From NCBI GenBank assembly GCA_030824555.1, contig JAVBXK010000044.1, positions 26,574 through 90,573 on the forward strand: a DNA stretch of 64,000 nt. The letters are read 5' to 3'. Origin of the DNA: a bacterium (lineage in GTDB: Bacteria > Pseudomonadota > Gammaproteobacteria > Burkholderiales > Burkholderiaceae_C). Positions 1 to 9,619 of the stretch are shown here, piece after piece. Positions within the stretch are counted from its first letter, which is position 1, and the number at the start of each line of letters is the position of its first letter. Below the pieces are notes generated by a model. It worked only from the letters and a program-made list of their open reading frames with translations, had not been told where the DNA came from and did not search any database. The translations under genes and the position numbers were made by a program.

Positions 1-810
1 GAACCGGCCGTGGCCATCATTGGCTACGGCAAACTGGGCGGCAAGGAGCTGGGTTACGGCAGCGACCTGGACATCGTGTTCGTGTACGAAGACGATCACC
101 CTGACGCATCGGACATCTACACGGCCCTGATCCGCAAGATGATCAACTGGTTGACGGTGCGCACGGGCGAGGGCGATCTGTACGAGATCGACACCGCGCT
201 GCGCCCCAACGGCAACTCAGGCTTGCTGGTCACGCGCTTCGAGGCGTATGCCAGTTATCAGCAAGGGCGTGGCAGCAACGCCGCGTGGACGTGGGAGCAC
301 CAGGCCATCACGCGCGCGCGCTTCGTGCTGGGGACGCCCGCGCTGGCTGAGAAGTTCGATGCGGTCAGGGCTGCGGTGATCACCGCGCCACGCAACGCGG
401 CGGACCTGGCCCGCGAGATATGCGCCATGCGTGCCAAGGTGCGCCAGGCCCACCCGGTCAAGGCCGGGCACTTTGACGTGAAGCACAGCGAAGGCGGCAT
501 GGTCGATGTCGAGTTTGTGGTCCAGTTCCTCATCCTGATGCATTCTTCAAGCTTTTTTGCCTTGCAGCGCAATTTAGGTAACATTTCTTTGCTTCAAATG
601 GCGGAGCAATTCGGTTTGCTGCCCGAGGGCAGCGGCGTGGCTGCGGCCGATGCCTACCGGCATTTGCGCCAGTACCAGCACACGGCGCGCCTGGACGAGG
701 CACCGACGCAGGTTGACCCGGCGCTGGTGGAAAACGAAGCGGCCGCCATCCGGCGCGTTTGGGTCCATGTGCTGGGCCCTTACAGCGCAGTACCTGCGGT
801 CGGTGGCTGA
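1..810 (+). CDS. glnE: Bifunctional glutamine synthetase adenylyltransferase/deadenylylase, C-terminal part (partial)
   Basis: This is the 3' part of a gene that begins before the window; the frame is open from base 1. GlnE attaches AMP to glutamine synthetase and removes it in response to nitrogen status. The visible part starts at the nucleotidyltransferase signature GSDLDIVF, preceded by GYGKLGGKELG. The roughly 265 residues that follow fit the C-terminal adenylylating domain of the family (E. coli GlnE is about 946 aa), so the N-terminal deadenylylase half is outside. The motif VDVEFVVQ is also family-typical. A stretch near 540-600 is clearly more AT-rich than the rest of the gene. The function is firm; the start is unknown. 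Confidence 0.95.
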   Translation, partial: EPAVAIIGYGKLGGKELGYGSDLDIVFVYEDDHPDASDIYTALIRKMINWLTVRTGEGDLYEIDTALRPNGNSGLLVTRFEAYASYQQGRGSNAAWTWEHQAITRARFVLGTPALAEKFDAVRAAVITAPRNAADLAREICAMRAKVRQAHPVKAGHFDVKHSEGGMVDVEFVVQFLILMHSSSFFALQRNLGNISLLQMAEQFGLLPEGSGVAAADAYRHLRQYQHTARLDEAPTQVDPALVENEAAAIRRVWVHVLGPYSAVPAVGG

Positions 811-844
811 GCCACAGGTCGCCTCCAGCTGTCGTCAGGTCACC

Positions 845-1435
845 GTGCGCTCCAAACTGTGGCTCAGCCTGTGTGTGTTGCATGCGGTGGCCAGCATGCT
901 TGTCTGGTGGATGGGGGCACGCCTCGCCGCATGGATGATCTGGCGCGTTGACGACTGGACCGATCGCCCCTGGTCACTGTGGACCAGTGCATGGGTCCAC
1001 ATGAACACCCAGCACCTCATCAGCAACCAGTTGGCGGTGGGTGCCCTGGCGGCCATGGCCTGGGTGCTCAGGCCTGGCCTGCGGGCCAGCCTGGCTTGGC
1101 TGTTGACGTGGCCACTCATCCCACTGGTGCTGCCGTACTGGCCGCACATCGGCTATTACGCCGGGTTGTCAGGCCTCATTCACGCGGCGGTCGCGGTGGT
1201 GGGGGTCTATTTGGTGGCGGGCCAGGCGAATGTGCCCATGGCGCGCCGCTGGGGGTTGATGTTGCTGGGTGGGCTGGTGGTCAAGCTCCTGATCGAGCGC
1301 GGCTGGCACTGGCCGGTGGTGTGGAGCGACAACCTGGGCATTTCCGTCGTGCAGTCATCCCATCTGGTGGGCGCGGTACTGGGTGTGGCGGCCATGCTTG
1401 CCGTGCATCACAAGGCCTTCAACCGCGCGGTCTGA
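845..1435 (+). CDS. Rhomboid-family intramembrane serine protease (rhombosortase-like)
   Basis: A small polytopic membrane protein of about 196 aa with rhomboid hallmarks. HMNTQHLISN fits the conserved His/Asn segment of TM2, GLSGLIHA holds the GxSG catalytic serine, and SSHLVGAVLG supplies the second catalytic histidine near the end. Rhomboids cut substrates within the membrane; the compact size recalls rhombosortases, which process C-terminally tagged exported proteins. No GlyGly-CTERM substrate is seen nearby. GTG at 845 was chosen because a weak AGGT lies just upstream; GTG at 803, overlapping the glnE stop, is an alternative. The fold is fairly sure, the rhombosortase subtype less so. 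Confidence 0.75.
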   Translation: MRSKLWLSLCVLHAVASMLVWWMGARLAAWMIWRVDDWTDRPWSLWTSAWVHMNTQHLISNQLAVGALAAMAWVLRPGLRASLAWLLTWPLIPLVLPYWPHIGYYAGLSGLIHAAVAVVGVYLVAGQANVPMARRWGLMLLGGLVVKLLIERGWHWPVVWSDNLGISVVQSSHLVGAVLGVAAMLAVHHKAFNRAV

Positions 1436-1779
1436 TGGTGGCAGGGGCCCGCTTCGGGCTGGCAGCTTGTCAGGTGTGTCCGCAAAAAAATCTTTGCAGT
1501 GCGGAACTTTTCCTGATGGCGCGCGCTCCATTACCGCATGTCCTTTGGTGACGCGTGTTGCCTGGGGCCACTGGTTTCAGTTGGGTTGCGCAGTCGGTCT
1601 GGCTTCAACAGGCAGGCTGCAATCTCCGGGCGGTACTCCTCCTCATCCCTCTCTCCCTTGTTCGCCCGGGGGCGCTGCGCAACCCTTTTTTCTATCGGCT
1701 TTGGCAGCGCAGCTCGCCAAAGCCATTCCTCGAATGACGGCTGACCGTCCGCTGCTGGCGGCGGTTGCCGGTTTCGAGA
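1436..1779. other. Intergenic region without a convincing gene
   Basis: About 340 bases lie between the convergent rhomboid-like and GST genes. Frames open through here lack family motifs and sensible starts. The only structure seen is a 9-bp perfect stem, GGCTTTGGC with GCCAAAGCC, at 1697-1724. A T-tract lies before it on the plus strand and none follows it on either strand, so it is not a textbook intrinsic terminator. Confidence 0.5.
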
Positions 1780-2397
1780 TCAGGCCGGGGGCAGGCTGTC
1801 GACGAAGCTCTGGCGCTTGCCCAGTTTCTCGGCCAGTTTGGCCAGATTGGGGTGTGCGTTGCGCCAGTCCACTTGTGGGAACCGGAAGTCGAGGTAGCCC
1901 AGCGCACAGCCCACGGCCACGTCGGACAGGCTCAGGTGGATGCCGCTGCAGTAAGCCTTGTCGCCCAGCTCCTGGCTCATCGATTTCAGGCACTGGTCAA
2001 TCTTGCCCATCTGCCGGTCCACCCAGGCTTGCGAGCGTTCGGCAGGTGCACGGCCAGGCCAGGTGTCTTCCAGTCGGGCCAGCACGGCAGCGTCCAGCAC
2101 GCCATCGGCCAGCGCCTCCCAGGTTTTCACCTCGGCACGCTCGCGTCCGGTTGACGGGATCAGCTTGCCCACGGGAGACAGCGTGTCGAGGTATTCGACG
2201 ATGACGCGAGAGTCGAACACCGCTTCACCACCCTCCATCAGCAGACAAGGGACTTTGCCCAGTGGGTTGTACTGCGCCATCTGGGTGTCAGGTGCCCACA
2301 CGTTTTCTTCAACGAACTGGTAGTCCAGTTTTTTTTCAGACATCACGATGCGCACTTTGCGCACGTAGGGGCTGGAGGTGGAGCCGATCAGTTTCAT
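1780..2397 (-). CDS. Glutathione S-transferase family protein (YibF-like)
   Basis: A cytosolic GST of 205 aa. The N-terminal thioredoxin-like domain begins MKLIGSTSSPYVRKVRIV and has the cis-proline region NPLGKVPCL and the GSH-contacting VFDSRVIVEYL (glutamate of the usual ES replaced by Asp). The helical C-terminal domain contains SLSDVAVGCALGYLDFRFP, much like E. coli YibF. The start at 2397 matches the family N-terminus; an upstream in-frame start would add 18 residues outside the fold. It is a single gene, divergent from purB. Its substrate cannot be told from sequence. Confidence 0.85.
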   Translation of the reverse strand: MKLIGSTSSPYVRKVRIVMSEKKLDYQFVEENVWAPDTQMAQYNPLGKVPCLLMEGGEAVFDSRVIVEYLDTLSPVGKLIPSTGRERAEVKTWEALADGVLDAAVLARLEDTWPGRAPAERSQAWVDRQMGKIDQCLKSMSQELGDKAYCSGIHLSLSDVAVGCALGYLDFRFPQVDWRNAHPNLAKLAEKLGKRQSFVDSLPPA

Positions 2398-2456
2398 GTG
2401 TGTGGTCAGGGGGATGGCACGGTTGCTCAGAGCGAGGCCGTCGAATTTCATTGTAG

Positions 2457-3941
<1,485 letters not shown>

Positions 3942-3954
3942 GTGACGTCCCAGA

Positions 3955-3990
3955 GGCTGGCCAGTCCGGCCAGCCGAGTGGGGTTATTTT
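3955..3990 (+). terminator. Candidate terminator after purB
   Basis: A perfect 8-bp stem, GGCTGGCC/GGCCAGCC with loop AGTCC, lies 13 bases after the purB stop. A weak T-rich run (TTATTTT) follows after a short gap. The hairpin is strong and the U-tract poor. Confidence 0.5.
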
Positions 3991-4003
3991 CGATTCTGAA
4001 TTT

Positions 4004-4056
4004 AAATAAAAATGGCCTCCAGCGCTTGACTGGTATGGATTTCAAGCTATTAAAAT
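4004..4056 (+). repeat. Dispersed Comamonadaceae-type repeat, copy R1
   Basis: The AT-rich unit carries the family core: an A-tract, ATGGCCTCCAGCGCTT, a spacer, then AAGCTATTAAAAT. Its last base touches the ATG of yaeQ. The stretch CCTCCAGCGCTTGA recurs in antisense inside leuS (copy R11). Confidence 0.8.
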
Positions 4057-4617
4057 ATGGCCACTAAGTCGACTGTTTTCAAGGTCCATCTGCAGATTGC
4101 AGACATTGACCACGGCTATTACGCCGACCACGCGCTCACGCTGGCGCGTCACCCGTCCGAAACCGACGAACGCATGATGGTGCGGCTGGTGGCGCTGGCG
4201 CTCAATGCCCACCAGCTGCAAACCGTGTGCAACGGCGATGGCACGCTGGCGTTCGGCGCCGGACTGTCGGACCCCGACGAGCCCGATGTGTGGCTGCGCG
4301 ATTTCACTGGTCAGACCCGGCTGTGGATCGAGGTGGGTCAACCGGAGGACAAACCCATCCTGAAAGCCTGCGGCAAAGCCGATGCGGTGGTGGTGTACGC
4401 GTTCTCGTCCGCTGCCGACGTGTGGTGGAAGGGCATTCAGACCAAGCTCACACGTCCCCAGAACCTGGCCGTGTGGCGGCTGCCCACTGAGGCTGCTCCC
4501 CAGCTGGCCGCCTTGGCTGAACGCAGCATGCAGTTCCAGGCCACGCTGCTGGAAGGTGTGCTGACGCTGGGCAATGCCCAGGACACCGTGTCGCTGGAAT
4601 GCGTGCGCTGGATGTGA
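4057..4617 (+). CDS. yaeQ: YaeQ family protein
   Basis: A 186-residue YaeQ homologue (E. coli protein 181 aa). The family has a PD-(D/E)XK nuclease-like fold and was linked genetically to compensation for RfaH loss; its biochemical role is unsettled. Typical stretches are the start MATKSTVFKVHLQIAD, HPSETDERMMVRLVA and QTRLWIEVGQPE, the last holding the putative catalytic Glu region, and the ending SLECVRWM. The ATG directly abuts repeat R1, so no ordinary ribosome-binding site is visible, which is unusual. The next gene starts 21 bases after the stop, so the two are probably co-transcribed. Confidence 0.9.
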   Translation: MATKSTVFKVHLQIADIDHGYYADHALTLARHPSETDERMMVRLVALALNAHQLQTVCNGDGTLAFGAGLSDPDEPDVWLRDFTGQTRLWIEVGQPEDKPILKACGKADAVVVYAFSSAADVWWKGIQTKLTRPQNLAVWRLPTEAAPQLAALAERSMQFQATLLEGVLTLGNAQDTVSLECVRWM

Positions 4618-4638
4618 CTGTCCACCGGAGCAGGCACC

Positions 4639-5406
4639 ATGGCGATTGAGTTGTTTAACCAAAACGGGCACGTGTGCCTGATGTTTTCACACCTGTCCGA
4701 CGAGGGTGGTGAGGCGGTGCAGGCCAACCAGTTCCTCATCGTCCACAACGACCATGGCTGCGTCATCGACCCCGGTGGCAACATGGCGTTCAACGAGCTG
4801 CTGCTGACCATAGGTCGTTATTTTTCACCGCAAAAGCTCGACAAAATCCTGGCGTCCCATGCCGACCCCGACATCATTGCCTCGCTCGACCGGTGGATGA
4901 CCAGCACGCAGGCCCAGCTGTACATCTCCAAATTGTGGGAGCGGTTTGTCCCCCACTTCTGCAAGCCGGGCAAGACGCAGGGGCGCATCGTTGGCATTCC
5001 CGATGCGGGTATGCGCATACCTGTGGGTGCCACCGAGCTTGTGGCGTTGCCTGCACATTTCATGCACTCAGAAGGCAACTTCCAGTTCTGGGATCCGGTC
5101 AGTCGCATCCTGTTCACCGGGGATCTGGGCGTGTCGCTCATGACATCGGCTAACGCGGGAAAGCGCGTCACGTCGCTGGTGGCACACATTCCGCGCATGG
5201 AGGCTTTTCACCGCCGCTACATGGTGTCAGGCAAGGTGCTGAAGTTGTGGGCCAACATGGTGCGCGACCTGCCCATTGACATGATCGTGCCGCAGCACGG
5301 GGCACCCCTTGCTGGTGCTGCGGTGTGGGAATTCATCGAGTGGGTCCAGACACTCAGTTGCGGTATCGACCACTTGGGTCAGGGCCACTACGCCGTGCCT
5401 GCCTGA
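4639..5406 (+). CDS. Metallo-beta-lactamase-fold diiron (ODP-type) protein
   Basis: This 255-residue protein resembles the oxygen-binding diiron domain of flavodiiron proteins without the flavodoxin half. Metal-ligand motifs in order are ASHADPDI (the HxxxD variant of the MBL signature), HFMHSEGNFQFWD, FTGDLGVS and VPQHGAPL. Such proteins bind O2 or NO, or act in redox sensing. With no flavodoxin module here, an electron partner would be a separate protein. It follows yaeQ closely, and its 3' end overlaps the convergent DUF1289 gene by 19 bases. The fold call is firm and the function inferred. Confidence 0.8.
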   Translation: MAIELFNQNGHVCLMFSHLSDEGGEAVQANQFLIVHNDHGCVIDPGGNMAFNELLLTIGRYFSPQKLDKILASHADPDIIASLDRWMTSTQAQLYISKLWERFVPHFCKPGKTQGRIVGIPDAGMRIPVGATELVALPAHFMHSEGNFQFWDPVSRILFTGDLGVSLMTSANAGKRVTSLVAHIPRMEAFHRRYMVSGKVLKLWANMVRDLPIDMIVPQHGAPLAGAAVWEFIEWVQTLSCGIDHLGQGHYAVPA

Positions 5407-5855
5407 GCCGCGTCGCTGCCGGCGGGTGGCGGCAACGCGCTGCTGTCGCTGCCTTCAAGGGCCCGTTCCGCATAGCGGTTGAAGCGCCACGCATCGGCAT
5501 GCAGTGTGATGCGCTGCCAGGTGGCTCGCTTTTCGCCCGGCGTCATTTCGGGCCACTTCTGTACCTCTTCAAACGACCGGCCGCAGCCCTTGCACACCTC
5601 GTCGCCCTGCGAGGTCGAGCAGATGGCAATGCAGGGGGTGTCGGGCGTGGTGTGGTACCAGTCCAGCCAGGCCGCATAGGCTTTGCGGGGCATGGTGCGC
5701 TCATCGGCGGTGTCTTGCTGGTACCAGACCATCAGGGCATACACCTCGGCCAAGGCCCGTGTTTCGGGGCAGAGCGAAATGCCATCGGGTGAGGGCTTTT
5801 GCGCCCGCCAGTGGTTGATGGCGGCTTCTATGTCGGTGATGTGGATGGCAGGCAT
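5388..5855 (-). CDS. DUF3717-DUF1289 domain protein
   Basis: A 155-residue cytosolic protein that joins two small domains. The N-terminal 60 residues (IHITDIEAAINHWR, then LAEVYALMVW) match DUF3717. The centre, CIAICSTSQGDEVCKGCGR followed by WPEMTPGEKR, is a cysteine-rich DUF1289 domain that probably binds a metal. The C-terminal 25 residues are Ala/Pro/Ser-rich and low in complexity. No biochemical function is known to me. Its 3' end overlaps the convergent MBL-fold gene; the patatin gene ends 24 bases upstream on the same strand edge, so the two may share a transcript. Confidence 0.8.
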   Translation of the reverse strand: MPAIHITDIEAAINHWRAQKPSPDGISLCPETRALAEVYALMVWYQQDTADERTMPRKAYAAWLDWYHTTPDTPCIAICSTSQGDEVCKGCGRSFEEVQKWPEMTPGEKRATWQRITLHADAWRFNRYAERALEGSDSSALPPPAGSDAAQAGTA

Positions 5856-5879
5856 GGGGGGCAGAGCGTATCCGCAAAC

Positions 5880-7118
5880 TCAACCCAGAGTGTCCGGGCA
5901 GAAAAATGCCAGCAATTCGTCCCGGCGCACGTTGGCATCGAACTCGCCCATGCTGATCAGGGCACGCACGAATGGCGGCTCGAACAGCAGGTAGCTGGCC
6001 AGCGCTGCTGCGCTGCCGACGGTGCCCCGGGTGGTGCTGAGTGCGCCCAGGCCGACCAGCATGTCGCGCGTGCTGGCGGGCAGGGTGCCCACGTGCCGCA
6101 GCGCCAGCTCATCCATGGACTCCGATGGCTGGATGGACAGCACCTCCACCGGCTGGTAGGGCAGCGCCTCGGTCAGGCGGGGGGGCAGGCTTTGCAGGGT
6201 GCGGCTGACGCGCTGGGCCTGTTCGACGTCGGTTTGCAGGGTGTCGTTGAACACGCTGGCCATGGCGTGACCGGCAATGGTGCCCGCAGTAGGCTCGTCC
6301 TCGCTCTGTCTGACCAGGCCTGCCCGTTGGGGTTGCCCGACGCCGATGGCCAGGATTTTGTGCGCGCCCAGGTGGATGGCGGGTGACAACGGTGACGATT
6401 GCCGCATGGAGCCGTCGCCAAAAAACTCCTTGCGCCCGTTCACCCAGAGTGGCACAGCCCGAAACAGAAAGGGGATGGCTGCAGAGGCCATCAGGTGCTC
6501 GATGGTGATGGGCTGCATGTCGGCCCTGCGGTCGGGTCGCCCCCAGGGCTCGCCTGGGTGGCTCGCGCCAGTCTGACAAAACGTCCAGTGCACACCTGTG
6601 CTGTAACTTGACGCGGTCACCGCCACGCCGTCCAGCACCCCTTTGTTCAGGTTGGTTTCGAGCTGCGTCAGGTCGATGGCGTTGTGCAGGGTGTTCACCA
6701 GGGGTGTGTTGTCCAGCAGTGCACGGTGTTGCTTGACCTGACGGCTCAGGGCCCAACCCGCAATCAGTTTGCTGGTCCGGGCCCATGTGGGGGTGTCGAG
6801 CTGGTACACGCGCTCGGAGCGCAAGGTCTGCCAGAACTCGGCAAGATTGGGCAGCGCGTCGACACCCTTGTCGGCCTGGCTGGCGAGGTAGGTCACGTTC
6901 AGTGCCCCAGCAGACGTGCCCACCATCAGCTGAAACGGGAATGCCTGTCTCTTGTCGGGTGCTGCCCTGCGCAACATGGCTGCCAGTGCCTTCAGCACGC
7001 CGGCCTGGTACGCCGTGCGCGCACCGCCCCCCATGAGCACCAGTGCGGTGGTTTCCCGGTGGGCAGTGGGTTTGGCCGGGGTCAGCAGGCTGCTGGTGAT
7101 GAGGGTGTCAAGCGACAT
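5880..7118 (-). CDS. Patatin-like phospholipase
   Basis: The protein (412 aa) has the patatin Ser-Asp dyad. MGGGARTAYQAG forms the oxyanion hole, GTSAG carries the nucleophilic serine, and FGDGSMRQ carries the aspartate (DGS in place of the common DGG/DGA). Patatins deacylate phospholipids. No signal peptide or membrane segment is evident, so a cytosolic or peripheral role is likely. ATG at 7118 (MSLDTLITSS) was chosen; a TTG 48 bases upstream would add residues without family similarity. It precedes the DUF3717-DUF1289 gene with a 24-base gap, suggesting an operon. The physiological substrate is unknown. Confidence 0.88.
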   Translation of the reverse strand: MSLDTLITSSLLTPAKPTAHRETTALVLMGGGARTAYQAGVLKALAAMLRRAAPDKRQAFPFQLMVGTSAGALNVTYLASQADKGVDALPNLAEFWQTLRSERVYQLDTPTWARTSKLIAGWALSRQVKQHRALLDNTPLVNTLHNAIDLTQLETNLNKGVLDGVAVTASSYSTGVHWTFCQTGASHPGEPWGRPDRRADMQPITIEHLMASAAIPFLFRAVPLWVNGRKEFFGDGSMRQSSPLSPAIHLGAHKILAIGVGQPQRAGLVRQSEDEPTAGTIAGHAMASVFNDTLQTDVEQAQRVSRTLQSLPPRLTEALPYQPVEVLSIQPSESMDELALRHVGTLPASTRDMLVGLGALSTTRGTVGSAAALASYLLFEPPFVRALISMGEFDANVRRDELLAFFCPDTLG

Positions 7119-7288
7119 GCTGGCCTCGGGGCATGGTGCACACTGATTGCCCTTGCCATGCGGCAATGGTTTTGCTGTTTACGTCCATTTGCGCCTCTCA
7201 AGTCGTTCGCCGGGCCGTCCCAAGAACGACTGCACCCTCGGGGGGCTGGCACCGCCAGGGTTGGGGGCGCTCCAAAGGTGCCTGATTC

Positions 7289-8518
7289 ATGACTTCTACT
7301 TCCTTGACGCCACGCCGGGAGCGGTGGCTGTTGCTGACCTTGGCCGGCATTCAGTTCACGCACATCCTTGATTTCATGATCATGATGCCACTGGGTCCGC
7401 AGTTCCGGCTGATTTTTTCCATTTCAGATGCCCAGTTCGGCCTCCTGGTGTCGGCCTACACGCTGTCAGCCGGTGCGTCCGGCTTGATGGCGTCCACGTA
7501 CCTCGACCGCTTTGATCGCAAGCACCTGTTACTGACGCTGTATGCCCTGTTTGCGGTGGCCACCTTGGCCTGTGGCCTGGCGTCGAGCTACGAGTTCCTG
7601 ATGGGCGCGCGCGTGGCCGCAGGTGTGTTCGGCGGGGTGCTGTCGGCGTTGTCACAGACCATCGTGGCAGACGTGGTGCCTTTCGAGCGGCGGGGGCGCG
7701 CCATGGCGGTGGTCATGTCGTCGTTTTCTTTGTCCACGGTGGCGGGTGTGCCACTGGGGTTGCTCGTGGCCAACGCGGTCGGGTGGCAGGCCACGTTCTG
7801 GGGCATTGCGGGCCTCAGTGGCATCCTGGCGGTGTCTGCTGCGTTCACCATGCCCTCGCTGGGTGCCCATGTGGCCCGTGGGCGCGGGCATTCCATGTGG
7901 TCGGGGGTGGCGGCGGTGCTCGCCGATGCGAACCACCGGTGGGCTTTCGTGTTCTCGCTGACGATGATGTCTGCCGGTTTCCTGGTCATTCCCTACATCA
8001 CGCTTTACATGCAGTCCAACGGCGGTGTGCGTGCGGCCGACGTGCCCTACATCTACCTTTTCGGCGGGCTGGCCACGCTGGTGTCGGCCCGTTTCTTCGG
8101 GCGGTTGACCGACAAAAAGGGCAAGCAAGAGACGTTTGCACTGCTGGCAGCCGCATTGTGCGGACCATTGGTGGCCTTGACGCTGTTGCCCGCGTGGCCG
8201 CTGCCAGTGCTGATTGGTGTGAGCACTGTGCTGTTTGTGGTCATGAGCGGTCGCATGATCCCCGGGATGGCCTTGGTTTCTTCTGCCGCCGATCCTGCGT
8301 TGCGGGGCACGTTCATGGCGCTGAACGCGGCCGCCCAGTCCGCCGCGATGGGACTGGCGGCCATGGTGGGTGGACACCTCATTTCCCGTGATGCGAGCGG
8401 GCACATCGAAGGCTATTGGATGGCCGGTCTGGTGGGTGCGGCACTCAGCCTGCTGTCCATCGTGGTGTCGCGCAAGCTTGTGCTGCACACATCGACAGGG
8501 GTGCAGCGGCAAGCCTGA
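7289..8518 (+). CDS. MFS transporter (DHA1-type efflux permease)
   Basis: A 409-residue inner-membrane protein with about 12 hydrophobic segments. Motif A appears in variant form as [13 protein letters not shown] between TM2 and TM3, and [12 protein letters not shown] and [14 protein letters not shown] fit the drug:H+ antiporter-1 group, including AraJ-like exporters. The charged loop [10 protein letters not shown] between the six-helix halves is normal. The gene lies between a divergent patatin gene and hpf, and no dedicated regulator adjoins it. The substrate cannot be predicted. Confidence 0.85.
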   Translation: MTSTSLTPRRERWLLLTLAGIQFTHILDFMIMMPLGPQFRLIFSISDAQFGLLVSAYTLSAGASGLMASTYLDRFDRKHLLLTLYALFAVATLACGLASSYEFLMGARVAAGVFGGVLSALSQTIVADVVPFERRGRAMAVVMSSFSLSTVAGVPLGLLVANAVGWQATFWGIAGLSGILAVSAAFTMPSLGAHVARGRGHSMWSGVAAVLADANHRWAFVFSLTMMSAGFLVIPYITLYMQSNGGVRAADVPYIYLFGGLATLVSARFFGRLTDKKGKQETFALLAAALCGPLVALTLLPAWPLPVLIGVSTVLFVVMSGRMIPGMALVSSAADPALRGTFMALNAAAQSAAMGLAAMVGGHLISRDASGHIEGYWMAGLVGAALSLLSIVVSRKLVLHTSTGVQRQA

Positions 8519-8549
8519 TATAAACGCGTCAAATACCTGTCACATCTGC

Positions 8550-8578
8550 TTGCCAGCGGTGCAAATCGAGGGCATAGT
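8550..8578 (+). promoter_or_regulatory. Predicted sigma-70 promoter of hpf
   Basis: TTGCCA (8550-8555) and CATAGT (8573-8578) are separated by exactly 17 bases. They lie about 80 bases before the hpf ATG in the gap after the MFS gene. Both hexamers match consensus well for this GC-rich genome. Confidence 0.5.
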
Positions 8579-8657
8579 GGGTTCAACGCGATTCACTGTT
8601 GTCTGTGTCTTCTGTCGATGCAGATGCTTTGTCAACCTGGAGAAATGGAGACTTTTT

Positions 8658-8987
8658 ATGAACCTCACCATCAGCGGCCACCATCTCGAAGTGACACCCG
8701 CACTTCGCAGCTATGTGACATCCAAGCTGGATCGCATTTCCCGCCACTTCGATCAGGTGGTTGACGTCAAGGTGCTGTTGACAGTTGACAACCACAAGGA
8801 AAAGGAAGGTCGTCAGCGAGCGGAGTGCAACATTCATGTCAAAGGACGTGACCTGTTTGCGGAAAGCGCTCACGAGGATTTGTACGCCGCCGTGGATGAA
8901 TTGGCTGACAAGCTGGACCGTCAGGTGATTCGCTACAAAGACAAGTCTCAGGACCATCATCACGACGCGGCCAAGCGCCTGATGTGA
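8658..8987 (+). CDS. hpf: Short-form ribosome hibernation promoting factor
   Basis: HPF binds the 30S decoding region in stationary phase and promotes 100S ribosome dimers. The 109-residue protein covers only the S30AE domain: [20 protein letters not shown] at the start, then [30 protein letters not shown] with the usual basic C-terminal helix, ending in a His-rich tail. It lacks the dimerisation domain of long HPF. ATG at 8658 has GGAG seven bases upstream; reading further back gives non-homologous sequence. It is the first gene of hpf-ptsN-hprK, but a terminator-like hairpin separates it from ptsN. rpoN, often adjacent, is absent. Confidence 0.95.
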   Translation: MNLTISGHHLEVTPALRSYVTSKLDRISRHFDQVVDVKVLLTVDNHKEKEGRQRAECNIHVKGRDLFAESAHEDLYAAVDELADKLDRQVIRYKDKSQDHHHDAAKRLM

Positions 8988-9038
8988 TGCCTGGTGTTTC
9001 TGCGGCCATGTTGGCCCGGTAACGTTGTCAGTTCAAGC

Positions 9039-9067
9039 AGCCGCTGGAAGTTTTCAGCGGCTTTTTC
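9039..9067 (+). terminator. Intrinsic terminator after hpf
   Basis: The stem AGCCGCTG/CAGCGGCT, with an 8-base loop, is followed directly by TTTTTC. It lies 50 bases after the hpf stop and before ptsN, so ptsN-hprK probably has its own promoter or depends on read-through. Confidence 0.8.
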
Positions 9068-9148
9068 ATTGGCCCCTGGCGCAGCCCGATCGGATGCGGC
9101 AGATATGGGCATAATCGCGCCTCTCAGGTTTGCATCACTCGGATTGCC

Positions 9149-9619
9149 ATGAACCGTTTATCAGCCATCCTGCCTGCCGCACAGGTGCTCGTTCGCGTGG
9201 ACGCCACGAGCAAAAAACGCGCGTTCGAGGAAGCGGGACTGCTGTTCGAGTCGCAGCATGGGCTCAACCGGGCGCTCATCACCGACAGTCTGTTTGCCCG
9301 TGAACGCCTGGGCTCAACCGGGTTGGGGCATGGCGTGGCCATTCCGCACGGGCGCATCAAGGGGCTCAAACAGCCGATGGCAGCCGTGTTTCAGCTGCTC
9401 AGCCCCATCGGGTTCGATGCACCTGACGAAAAGCCCGTCAACCTGATGATTTTTTTGCTGGTGCCGGAAGCCGCCACGCAAAAGCACCTCGAAATCCTGT
9501 CTGAAATTGCCGAGCTGCTGAGCGATGCTCCCCTGCGCGACCGCCTGCAGACTGCCCCCGAGGGCGAAGCGCTGCATCAGCTGATCGCTGGCTGGCAGTC
9601 GGCACACGTCAGCGCATGA
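9149..9619 (+). CDS. ptsN: PTS EIIA-Ntr nitrogen regulatory protein
   Basis: EIIA-Ntr is the terminal phosphoacceptor of the nitrogen PTS relay and regulates processes such as potassium transport and metabolism by protein-protein contact. The phosphorylated histidine is His67 in GVAIPHGRI, and [14 protein letters not shown] before it is family-typical. The length, 156 aa, is normal. Its stop overlaps the hprK start (ATGA), implying translational coupling. A kup potassium transporter lies about 24 kb away in this window; a regulatory link is only an analogy from other bacteria. Confidence 0.95.
   Translation: MNRLSAILPAAQVLVRVDATSKKRAFEEAGLLFESQHGLNRALITDSLFARERLGSTGLGHGVAIPHGRIKGLKQPMAAVFQLLSPIGFDAPDEKPVNLMIFLLVPEAATQKHLEILSEIAELLSDAPLRDRLQTAPEGEALHQLIAGWQSAHVSA

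Noticed and set aside
1697..1724. 9-bp hairpin as a terminator of the GST or rhomboid gene
   Set aside because: No T-tract follows it on either strand; kept only as a note in the gap entry.
1383..2204. Plus-strand open frame over the rhomboid 3' end and the GST gene
   Set aside because: Overlaps a well-supported GST on the other strand and has no homology.
5799..6386. Plus-strand open frame opposite the patatin gene
   Set aside because: Antisense shadow; no motif.
7119..7166. TTG-initiated extension of the patatin protein
   Set aside because: Adds residues outside the family; ATG at 7118 is adequate.
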